Made by a program: the position numbers and the translations under genes
The notes under the pieces: model-generated
What the model was told of the DNA's origin: nothing
Database searches by the model: none
Seen by the model: the letters and a program-made list of their open reading frames with translations, nothing else
Shown: piece after piece, positions 45,001-54,900 of the stretch
Numbering within the stretch: position 1 is the first letter of the stretch
How the letters are laid out: each line of letters begins with the position of its first letter
From: Pelodera strongyloides
Lineage: Eukaryota; Nematoda; Chromadorea; Rhabditida; Rhabditidae
NCBI GenBank assembly: GCA_036852015.1
Contig: JAANDG010000110.1
Location: forward strand, 248,001 to 312,000
Direction of reading: 5' to 3'
DNA: 64,000 nucleotides

Positions 45001-48000
45001 GATTTGTGCCGGGAACCGAGCAAAGTACTCTCGAGATGTGTTGCTGAGGTATTTTTTTTCTTGGTCTTGGACCTTGGACCAAACAAGATGGCTTAGGGCT
45101 TCGTATGGTACCTTATTGCTTAGAAGCTTGTTGCCTTTGGCTACGTGTAGCACCGTGCGTGATATTTGGGTGGATGTTGGGTGAAGGCTTTTGTTGTAAG
45201 TGAAGTGTTTCAAATGCAATCAGTGGTGGTGATTGTTCGTGAAAAGGTGTAATGTTTGCTGCTAATTCAGGTTCTGTGGCATCTTGGTCGTGCGGCCACT
45301 TCTCTCAGTTTCTACGAGGCGGAGGGAGCGAAGGCGGAAAAGGATGGGAAAACGAACACGGAGAGGGGGGCCACGGTTATCAATAGGAGGTTTGGTTTTA
45401 CTGACTAGATAACGGAAAGAAGTTATGGAATATACGTTTTCACAAACCACGTAAAATACTGTTTGAGCGAACATAAATATTCAGTGTGTTTGAAAGATTG
45501 AGTAATCCTCCTAGTTACGTTTTGCGAGCAGTACTATTTTCGGATTTCTTCTAGTGTATTTTGATTTTGCCTATTTGAAGAATATGGTAAGAGCGTACAA
45601 AAATTGTTCTGAAGTTAAGAATCGCATTGCTTTCGCAGTATGCGTGCAAGTTGTATACAAATATTAATATATCAGTTTCAGGGCTTACTGGCGAGAGAAT
45701 TTTGATAAACTACTGGAGCGTTCTCTGTATTTTGCCGGAGAGGTGAGCCATTTGATGTTATATTTAATGGGTTACGTTGGTTATGTTGTGACTTGCGTAT
45801 ATTCATTGTTCTTGCTTTTTTTCAGGTTGCCACGAAAATCTTCGTGTATGTTGATACAGTGGTTGTGAAAGAAATGAAGAGATTGCAAGAGGTGGCAAAT
45901 GCTACTGGAAAGGTACGTTCTCTAACTTGCTGCGAGTATTCTTTGTATGTAGTAGTGTAGATTGAAGATGCACTTGTTTAGCAATCGGTGTTGATTTCTT
46001 ACTGTGACTACTGTAGCCTAGTAAGCGCATACTTTTGCTTCTGTTTGCTAGCGCTAGGAGTCCTTAACTGACATTGTATTGTTGACCATTCTGCTGGCTA
46101 GGAGGTTACTGTACTTTCGCTCTCGAAGTTTTTAACGATTTACTGTACCGAGAGACAAGTATAGAGTGGGTTTCTATTTCTATAATTTCAATGTTACTAT
46201 AATATTGATAATTGATGTTTGTGAAACGACGTTTTTCTGATGGTATGACTCGATGATGTACTCGAAACTAATTGTTTAGGGAGAGCAGGGCCTTGCAATG
46301 GAAGAGATCAAATGCAGACCTTTCGAACAGTGGGAGGTGGATAGTGCAATGCGAGAAGGCCTCTTCTTGTACATGGAAGCTGGGAGTGCGGGCAAGAGGA
46401 GAGCCGAGATGAATCATGGTAATTAGTGATCGATTGAGTGTTTGCTGATTAATTGATTGATTATATCAAGTGTAAAAAAGGGGCTGATCAAATGTCGAAA
46501 TGGTTTCCAACAACTTTCCGAACTGTGCCGTCTAGTTGGTGTGAGATAGTGTGAAAATTGAAATGTTTCGCGATTAGGTCTTAAATCCTACGGTCGACTC
46601 GCGCTGTTTCCAAGTTTTCCACAAGTTGTGATTGTTGGCAGGATATAACACATAATCCTGAAAGTTAATCAGAAATCAGAACCATTTCTTGTTTAATATA
46701 TTTTTGTTAGCAGATGTGAATCAGGGATATCATCATGGTAAGTAAATGGGAACAGTTTTCTAATGTACCGAGCTCCTTGTGTTGTGTTTTTGCAATACTG
46801 TCCTCCCATGCTAGTGTAGTTAGTGTACGTCTAGTTACACCCACTCTAGGATTGGTTGCCTTGTTCCATTGTTATTGTCTTCTAGAAATACTTGTCAGAT
46901 GTGGAATACTTAACCTCTTGTGAATGATGGAAAACAAACTCACTCATTTTGTTGTGCAATTTTGAGTGCAGTGTTCTTGCCTGTGTGTAGTTAGATAATC
47001 CGGCACCTTCTTTGTCTAATAGATGCTTGGTTGGGGTTTGCTTTAGACATCATTTGTAATAAATTATTTTCAGACACGGATTGTCAGGATGATAATTATT
47101 CGGACATGTCGCAACTGGAGCTGAAGAATCAGCTGATGAACCACCAGTCGTTGTTGGCGAGGTAGGATGTTTTAATTGTTCCTGAAAGTTTCTCAGAATC
47201 TATAATAGGGGATTTTGGGGTGTATTATCAAAGTAAACTGTAAACGAGAGAGAGAGAGAGAGAAAACTAGGATGTGAGCTTGGCAAATTGTAGACTTCTC
47301 CCGCTGATCAACTTTTGTGTGCAAGCCCAGGGCACTCATCGAACCACAAGAGTGGTCGCGGCTACGGCTTTTGCGAAAATTGTTCCATTGTGGTTAGTCT
47401 TTTTCTTTCACTTGGGAAATATCTATGTTATGTACAATGTAGTTCTGAGTTTTGGTTCTTATGTTACTTGTATACTACGCAACTACGTATTCATGCACTT
47501 TCTTTCGTACCGTTAACTTTGAATGTTGCTTAAACATTAAAGCCGTATTGTACCTACTTTGGGAACCCCATGCAAAGTGTGTGCCCGTCCGGCAAGCTTC
47601 GGGCACACACTTTGCATAGGATACATAGTAAATGTGTATCATATGCAAATGTCCCAAAGTAGGTACAATACGGCTTTAATGTATCTTCCTTTCAGTCAGC
47701 AATATGCAAGCAATGCGGCCTTCTTGCTTATGATGCTCATGTCCGCGAGTTCCGACCCACAGGTAATACTTGTATTTTTTTGTGGCGAGTAAATTCAGCT
47801 TCTCGTTGAATGTTTTTTTTTTACTTACGTTTATTCATGTGTTTAGATTCGCGAGAATATGTTGGTCTCAATGCCTGATATGTATCAGTTTGTTTCTCTG
47901 CCATTTGACAAATATCAAGGAGAGCTGTTCAATATGTAAGACTTTATAAGTTTGAATGACGTATGCAATGCTCTAAATTTCATTGTTGATTTACTTTGTT

Positions 48001-50163
48001 AGGCATCGCACTTTACCTTTACGCTTGTCATATCGACAGTCTTTAATCACGAAAATATTCACGTTTAAAATCTGAATAGTTGTAAACCTGAATAGTTGAT
48101 GCGAAACTGGATAATATTCCACATGGGAGTATCGTATTTTATCTGAAAACCACAAAATGTTCAGGTGTCGCGATGTGAACCCAGCTGTGAGAGAAACTGC
48201 TATTCTCGTTTTGTTGTATGTCACCACGAACGCAATTGTAGAGGTGCAGTTTATCATTGTTTTGCAGATGTATTAATTGAAAGGTAGCCGTGACGGCCTA
48301 TCAGTTCTAACTTTTCTTGTTTAGACTTTTTTATGCAATTTAGATTTAGCTAAAAGTTGTTTTTGATATATTCTTTCTGGTTTGCGGCTATATTAATCGA
48401 AAGGTAGCCGTGACGGCTGAACAATTCCAACATTTCTTGTTTAGACTTATGTATGTAGTTTAGCTAAAAAATTTCTCGTTGATATATTCGTTGTGGTTTG
48501 AATGCCCTATTTCTGGTTTCAGTCGCGTAGTGGCATCGCTGATGTGGCCCGTTGTTACGTCGACCCGTCCGAAGATATCCAAACAGTGACCAGGAACTTT
48601 TTCGCTAAAATGGCTGAGACTGGAGTAAGTTCATTCTAGCATATTCTTGTTTTGGGCGTTGGTCTGGTCGTCCGCATTATTTTTCCCATCTGTAGTTTCT
48701 TTGTTGAAGCCCAAAACATCAGCTGTGTGATAACATGTCATTAATTGTTTTCTTTTCTGTGGTTTTGATAGTACTGATGTCCTTTTATTTAGAAAAGTGT
48801 GATCTACAACGCAATGCCCGATTTCTTGTCCCGTCTATCGAGAAACCCCAAACATATCACCCTGGAGGATTTCAGGAAGATTATGACGTGAGTTTTAAGA
48901 AAAGACTCATGGAGGTGGCAACGGCTCTTGCTCGGCTCTTAGTAGTCTGTGCTGCCGTTTGTCTTCATAATCTCCGTGTTTGTTATTTTAGACATGTCAC
49001 TGTTATAGTTCAAAGCTTTGTTCTGAAACTATCTTTTTGTTGCGACGGTTGAATTACGCACGCCCATTTTGTTGTTCGGTTTTGAAAACTCTAATCGTTT
49101 AGATATTTATTCGACTTTTTGGAAGACCTGGAGATTGATGACTTGTGCCCGAGAATACTACAGCGTCTCGGAGCAGTTGAGTGAGTCATTCGTTTAAAAG
49201 TTGTATGAAAAAAGATTGTGTTGTGTCTTTATATCTGTTTCTTTGAACATTTTTATCGTTTTAGTGCCTCATCCCTGCAACGGAATCCAGACTTGCCCGT
49301 CTACCTCATGTTCTGTTTGTATTATTTGGCTAGAACCGAGAAAGCCTTTTATAAGGTAAGCAACTAGTAATTACTTTGAAATTAAACGCTAGAACTTTGA
49401 GGCGTTGAGCGTATCTTATGCTGATGACAGTTTAAATGCTTGAACTACTTCCTTCTAGATTCGTGACTTAATCCGCGTTGTCGAGCCACATCTACACATG
49501 CGAGGAGTGTATGACTATCTCTGTTTGACGATTGAGAAAATGCGCAAGGTGCCGCATTCACATCCTGGATTTGTGGTCAGTGTTTACTGTAGTAGATCAC
49601 TTTGTTTAAAGCATAACAATAAGTAACCCAGAAATTCTACGACATTCTAAGACGCATCCTCGAGTGATTGCGCTTGATAACTAAATGAACCTACCGTACC
49701 TACTGTGACATTGATCTTTCCTAGTGCAGCGTAATCTAATCTGAAGTTCATCTAGTTTGCCTTTTGTCCATTTTCACGTTTTCTAAAACTATGCTGCTTC
49801 ATTTATGGTCGTTCCAGGATGAACTCAATGCATTCATGAATGATCTGAATCAAAAGCACGCGGACAAAGTGCAGCACCATCGCACCCTTCAGCAAGCAAG
49901 TCAATATCAGGTAATTGTGAAAATGTTGTATTTTTAGACTATACAATAGGAATTACCACAGAACACAAACACAGAACAGTTACTTTTTGAAGCCAGCTGT
50001 TCAAAAGACGATTCACAGTATCCCTCAGTCGGGCTCGGGCTTATGCAAACAATTTCAGCGTCGCCAGAAAATGGTTCGTAAGGCACGTGCTGGAAGACGG
50101 CGTGCGCTCAACTCTTCAGATGAAAGTGATGCTAGTATGGAGGATATTCAAGAAGAAGAGTAA
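33032..50163 (+). CDS. NCAPD2: Condensin complex subunit 1 (CAP-D2 / DPY-28 homologue)
   Basis: About 48 exons span 17 kb and encode roughly 1,450 residues, against about 1,400 in human NCAPD2 and 1,500 in C. elegans DPY-28. CAP-D2 is a HEAT-repeat regulatory subunit of condensin I that binds chromatin and the SMC/kleisin core. The start at 33032 gives MDARFRFHIPERDEDLLLPD, like the family N-terminus. Diagnostic segments include WQLRSAVLQAMGDIICSEE, VRAKVITLWKMI, VSVRKPAIQFMTAFLKKNPF, the Cnd1-type region SRCVAEVLWHLGRATSL, VNPAVRETAILVLLYVTTN, RNFFAKMAETG and SVIYNAMPDFLSRLSRNP. The basic/acidic tail begins RRQKMVRKARAGRRRALNSS and ends in EEE. Exons include 33304-33392, 35410-35531, 38883-39011, 39268-39397, 44936-45048, 45271-45389, 48165-48243, 48523-48624 and 50059-50163. 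Joins near 38240-38499 and 43331-44170 are unsure. An AATAAA lies near 50466. Confidence 0.93.
33519..33648. repeat. Inverted-repeat element, family B (copy 3), condensin intron
   Basis: CAGGCCATATTCACCACTC at the left pairs with AGTGGTGAATGTGGCCTCTG at the right, with CCCCATGGGGAATTCCCG inside. It lies in the intron between 33392 and 34085. Confidence 0.85.
34481..34616. repeat. Inverted-repeat element, family B (copy 4), condensin intron
   Basis: CTGAGGCCATATTCACTACTC to GAGTCGTGAATATGGCCTCAG. Its right end is only 21 bases before the exon starting at 34638, so it replaces most of the normal sequence upstream of that acceptor. Confidence 0.85.
35588..35699. repeat. Palindromic element in a condensin intron
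   Basis: GTTACAGGCGTCTCCTGTTT at the left and its near-complement AAGGAGACGCCTGTAAC at the right, with AGCGTGCTCTTTCGGC and GGCCGAGAGAGCACGCT extending the stem. About 112 bases long, single copy in this window. Confidence 0.8.
35930..36420. repeat. Tandem repeat, period about 220 bases, condensin intron
   Basis: AACTTAGTTTCTGTTGACTA starts near 35939, 36157 and 36380, each time followed by a CTCCTAAAT variant. The first two are also followed by TGTCTGCAACTTGCT and GGGCTATATAAGTTAG. The third is truncated. Confidence 0.75.
36590..36845. repeat. Diverged tandem repeat, period about 120 bases, condensin intron
   Basis: Two related units carry GTTCTTTGAACTCTATCGCT/GTTCCTTGGAACATTATCGCT, then CTCCGC..CTTGG, TGTGTGG and GCAATGGCGTTG. 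Long open frames through this block are repeat artefacts. Confidence 0.6.
37148..37265. repeat. Repeat shared with 31014-31110
   Basis: GATGGCTCAGTGCACGGGAA followed by CGTGAACTACTGAACC and a run of AAACAAACAAAC. Located in the same 1.86-kb condensin intron as the tandem repeats. Confidence 0.55.
37305..37346. repeat. Perfect short hairpin in a condensin intron
   Basis: TCTTTTCGTCATTTCAT and ATGAAATGACGAAAAGA are exact complements around a small CACA loop. It lies about 45 bases before the exon at 37389. Confidence 0.7.
39519..39667. repeat. Inverted-repeat element related to family B, condensin intron
   Basis: CTGAGGCCGTATTCACCAAC at the left and GTGAATACGGCCTCTGG at the right, with GGGAGCCCTCCC in each arm. 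The outer ends resemble family B, while the interior is different. A half copy is at 26258-26332. Confidence 0.85.
42133..42294. repeat. Element family E (copy 1), condensin intron
   Basis: CAGGGGTACAG at the left, then GGTGCGTGAAAACACGCACC (a small hairpin), and ATTTATACCCTGG at the right. The body, with AACATGGTGTTTTATTA and TAAGCTAAAGAAACCA, recurs in opposite orientation at 57926-58104. Confidence 0.85.
43668..43750 (+). tRNA. tRNA-like sequence in a condensin intron, probably a pseudogene
   Basis: It has a standard D-arm (AGCTCAGCAGGTAGAGC), a possible anticodon loop CTGTGAA (GTG, histidine, if real) and a T-arm with GTGGG-TTTGAAT-CCCGC pairing, which includes the internal B-box GGTTTGAATCC. 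The acceptor stem GCTAGCA pairs poorly with the 3' segment and the anticodon stem is weak. Total length of about 83 bases is long for a non-leucine/serine tRNA. A tRNA relic or tRNA-derived repeat seems likelier than a working gene. Confidence 0.45.
44040..44152. repeat. Palindromic cluster of CAGACC/GGTCTG words
   Basis: CTGGCAGACCAGACCAGACC, AGGTCTGGTCTAGTCCAG and CTGGTCTAGTCTGCC alternate, with GCGACAATTCCAACTGGC between. It folds into strong hairpins just upstream of the exon starting near 44168. GCGACAATTCCAAC also occurs inside that exon. Confidence 0.65.
44716..44851. repeat. Inverted-repeat element, family B (copy 5), condensin intron
   Basis: CAGAGGCCACATTCGCCACTC at the left and TTGAATATGGCCTCTGG at the right, with CTGTCCCCAGCCCAG in the core. 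More diverged than the others. Confidence 0.8.
47537..47679. repeat. Near-perfect TTAA-flanked palindrome, condensin intron
   Basis: TTAAAGCCGTATTGTACCTA at the left and TAGGTACAATACGGCTTTAA at the right. The inner arms TGCAAAGTGTGTGCCCG and CGGGCACACACTTTGCA are complementary. The right TTAA is 16 bases from the exon beginning at 47696. Confidence 0.85.
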
Positions 50164-51411
50164 CTAACCTTTCTTCATCGTTCTCGGGTTATATTTATTT
50201 CATAAAGCTCTTTTCAAAAACTGGGTTCTGCATTTTTAGGACCACCCAAGATTCTGCTAATCATTTGTCGCCCCGTGAATACTTTGTGTAAATATTACTT
50301 GTTGAGTTTTGATATTTGTTTGCTCACTTTCAAATTCTTTGATGATCTTTACCCAAATCTCGTGTGAATTGCTTTGATCTCGTGTGAAGTAAATTAACGT
50401 GTATACACTCGCCCAAAACTTTATTCTGACTATTTACAGTAAATCTGAGCAACTCGGATAATGCGAATAAAAGTTATTGTTGTTAGTTGATATGAAATTG
50501 TACGTGCATGGATACAGATTAAAGAGCATAGTAGTAATCGCTTGAGGTTAAACGCAACGTTTGAAATATTGATGCTAAATTCATGCTCAACTTGGAAAGG
50601 TTAAAATAAAAATGATAACGTTGATGCAGAATGCATGCCCAATTTAAAGCGTAATACCGGCCGGTTTTTGAAACGCATCGTGATTTCTTACATAGTTATG
50701 CTAATTTGCTCGAGTTTGGCTCGATTTTTTATTCCAATTTATGTTCATTTGCATACGCTGCATAAGAATGCTGGACTACTGGATGTGTTTCAAAAAGAAG
50801 CCGATATTTCGCTTTAAGCGTAAGACACACACATGGCCGAAAGGTCCTCTGAAACACCAAGAATTCATGTTCGCTCAAACAGTATTTTGCGTGCTTTGTG
50901 AAACGGGGAAAAATTTAGGAACTTCTTTCCGTTACCACCGGCAAAAACTTGCACGATATGTGGGAAAGCAGTTATAAAGAATACGCTTCACAAAATGAGT
51001 ACAATACTTCTTTAGGTCACAAGTGAATTCAGTACATAGGGGGATTGGAATGGTGTCAGCGAGCGTTACAATACAATCAAACAAAAATAATTACTAATTA
51101 CAACTAATTATAAAATAATAATATTGATTGCAGCATCGTAAATGCACAACAGAAGAGGGGGTAGGAGACGCACATGGAAGCAGATAGATTCTCACCTGCA
51201 CAGAAATTAGCATCGGATAATTACAGTATACAATGGGTACAATCAACCAAACTAATCAAAACTTCCACGTTGTATAATACAAATAGAGATCACTATTGTG
51301 CAGTGGAATGCCAATTAGACAAAGACAAAAAAGACAGCACAAACAACTACTTGAAAATTGGAAATGCTACAGAAAAAAACGACCTTTGAACCACTGGTTC
51401 GGGTGTACATT
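50164..51411. other. Intergenic region between convergent condensin and CENP-C genes
   Basis: Contains the 3' untranslated regions of both genes, possible poly(A) signals (forward AATAAA near 50466; reverse-strand AATAAA near 50418) and a family A element at 50644-50817. If the reverse-strand signal is used, the two transcripts overlap at their 3' ends. Confidence 0.5.
50644..50817. repeat. TTAA-type inverted-repeat element, family A (copy 6)
   Basis: TTTAAAGCGTAATACCGGCC to GCCGATATTTCGCTTTAA. The interior matches the copies at 3899-4069 and 17091-17272. Confidence 0.85.
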
Positions 51412-51919
51412 CTACTCCTCTTCAGTGTCCGTTTCAACAATGACCTTGCGTCGTCTCGACTGCTCTTTAGCTTTCTCCCTCTGGTGACGGCGACGATTTT
51501 CTAAAAGGGATTTTTCAATTCTAATTTTTGATAATGAGAGAGTGAGAGGGAATGTAGTTTGAAGTGTCATGTTCCTGATACCATACTACATCACTAAACG
51601 TGTGGGTGCTGTCCGTACTGATTCTCACAAAGCAATCGTATCCACGTTTACTATTAACACAACACAAAAGATGTTCTACAACAATCCCGTAAGGAAAAAA
51701 ACATAAGAAAAAGTAAAACTTTAGAACTAAAACTCACGCTCTTCAATCCTCTTAAAAGTGAGTGCGCGAACATCTGCTGTTCCATATTTGATTAGATCCT
51801 TCTGGTAAACGGTTACCGTCGACACGCCCACAAGACGCTTTCCTCCTAGATATTGATTGAACAAATGGGTGGGTTATGAACAATACTTGCGCTATAATAA
51901 TAATAATAATAATAATAAC

Positions 51920-51950
<31 letters not shown>

Positions 51951-54900
51951 TAAATGTAGAATATTAATCACAAATTAACTACAATGACGTTAGCTTAGGG
52001 GTCGTCGAACAAAGCTCAGGAACAACATACTACAAAAAAAATATTTACAACTGCTCATAATGTAAGAACGAGTGCATTTAAAATTTTTAGATCTTCTTTC
52101 GAGCATACCTATCTTAAAAAGAGCATTAAATATCGCTTAGCACAGAAACCATATGCAGTTTAGCAACAAGAAAAAAAAAAGAAAATCAATAATAAAATAG
52201 CAACGAACCGCTCGGACTATTCTCATAGATGGCTTGTTCTCCCAGCCACTCTCTGGCCGGTTTCATTCGGTTTCTTTGCGGTCTTCCGGTCCGCGCTTCT
52301 TGCTTCTCGTCACGGGGAACTGCAATAAAAAAAATATCGGAGGGCGAGGGCTTAACCGCAGAAAGTGGAAGCGAGTAAACACGCTTATACAACAACTACA
52401 GTACATGCAAACGGCTTGAACGTCGACGCTGTGTACTGTAATTGTAATGACATGACAAAATATACTGTAACCCACTAATCTTCCTTGGTACCAGTACTGC
52501 GGCAACAACGGGCTCCGGCTTCTCAACTCTGTACATATGGGTCAACTCGGAAGTGGTCGCATCGAGATCCATGGACTCGTTCGCTAAACATAACACATAT
52601 AATATATCGAATAACATTGCACGCACAAAACTTACATCAGCTGAGTGTGCATAGTGCATATAAAAAGTGCACATAACTGCTAGTTAAAATACTAACAACT
52701 AACAAGTGCCTAGCTCAAGATAAAACTCGATGTGCTACCAAATTAGAGAATAGCAACAATCCAATAAATTACGTTGCAAAAACACATCATATGTACAGTA
52801 CACTTACCCTGAGAGTCATCGTTTCCAATCACGTCACCATCACTATCATTCAACATATTCATAGAGTTCATACCACTCGTGAGAGTGAGAGGATCAATCG
52901 AGGAAGATGCTTGCTGGTGTTCGGGTGTGTCAGGAGGTCCTTGTTGTTGTCCGAACTTGTCACCAAAGTCGTCACCTACGGTATCCAATGGATCCATTCC
53001 TTGGAGGGAAGTCTGTAAGACATGTGGGACATTATATTACTCTTCTTGATAGAAAGGAAAAAAAACAATATTGTGGAAATTAGAATACACACACATGACA
53101 GTTTAGTTTCACTAAAACCACCAAATGCTTCAACCAAGAATGCAGAACTACAACTAAACACCCACCAATTTTACCTAGCCATATAAAACCTGCCAGTTAC
53201 GCAGTTGCCTTAAAAACATTGAAAACGAAAACCGTAAGTTCAAGACGTTAAGGTGACAAAAAGACGGTAATGAAAGGGCCAAAATCCACATACCCCTGGC
53301 CCGAAAGAATTGAATGATTGGGAAGGCCCATCACGAGGCACCTGTTCTCGTGAATCTTGAGCTGACTGATCTCCTGCTCCTTGTTCTCCTTCTTCTGATT
53401 CTCGCTGATCCACTCCATCATCCAAGATCGTATCATCAATAACACATTGAATCTGCAAGAAGCGACGCAACAGTGTAAGAACTAATTGTAAGTCTAATTC
53501 GAGGACAGAATAAACTACCTATTCAAAATGACACTTGCGACACGAAGTGATATCTCAAGACTCAAGCCCCAACGCTAACTCACAGAAAGCCGAAATACAA
53601 ATCAATTTCTGTACATACATACCATCGACCTCTCATTCTCAGTGACGTCAGTCTTCTTCTCTGAATCCCTTTCCCCTCCACGAGACTGATCTTGTTCCGA
53701 AGCCGCACTCGAATCGATATCCAGGAAATTCGGGGGCTTCACTTCTGCGAGACGACGTGCCGAGATCTTCTGTCGCAAATTCAACGCCTTCGCCGACTTT
53801 GGTGCACCTCGGACCAGGAGTGTTCGTGTATCTGCAAAGGAGAAGAGATAGGCGAACAAACGTTTGAAAATCGATCAAAACAGACATACGCAATAGACAA
53901 TTATCCTGGCACTAGACCTCTGCAGAACATACTCAAAGTATAAAAACTTTCAACACTAGTATACAGTCGTTGAATAAAGGCATAAAGAAACACGCTCTTC
54001 AAGCGCAAAAGACTCGTTGTTTATTTATAGAACTTACTATCGTTTCCCTATTTTCCTGTCGTCGCCCAACTAAAACATGCAGCTTCATTTACTAAATAGG
54101 ACAAAGCTAGAAACAAAACAAACTTCTTGACGGGCGAGTTGCCGACGTTGACAGGTCCGAAGTAGAAATGTCTCGGGCAGCCTTCGGCGTTTTCAGTTCC
54201 TTGTTCCTCAAAGTTAGCGAAGCAGCCTGAAAACAAATGCGCCATCAATTCAAATGTATCGGCTTTGCCGGTAAAAAGAAAAACATAATAATTTAGAATA
54301 AACAAATGCAAAAACATGTGAGGAACGTGAAAATGAACAATTGTTTTAACACATAAACAAGGCTGAAATGCGTTACTTGGCTTGAAACTGTTCGTACTTT
54401 ACTTGTAACTTGTGCTTACTGGAAAGGTATGATATCGATGTACTTTTCAAAGCAATTCATTTTCATTTTTATCCCAGTTAGAAGCGAAGACAGAGAAGCG
54501 CGTAACGTTAACCATAAAGGAAAAATTGAATCGGGTTAGGCCATGCGGCCATGCGCTAAGCGACTGAAGTGAGAGCAAAAGCAAACAAGTTAATACCTCG
54601 GTAGCAGAAGTAACCGCATGCGAAAGTTGGTGGTTTTGTCGAGTGCACGAATTCCTTTTGGGAGTCGACAAACGTTCAACTGACCGCTAAAATGCAAGGA
54701 TTTCGAGCAGGACACGAGCTAACATAATTAGCAGATTAGCACAATGACCGATAAACGAACTCACATTCTCAAGAAAAGAACAACGCACGCGGGTACCATA
54801 CGCGCCAAAATATCCCTAGAATCGAAAGAACAAAATAATCCTACCTGAGCTCGCTCGCTAAGCTGATGAGATGCCGATGCTGCTGGCCTCCCGGGATTGC

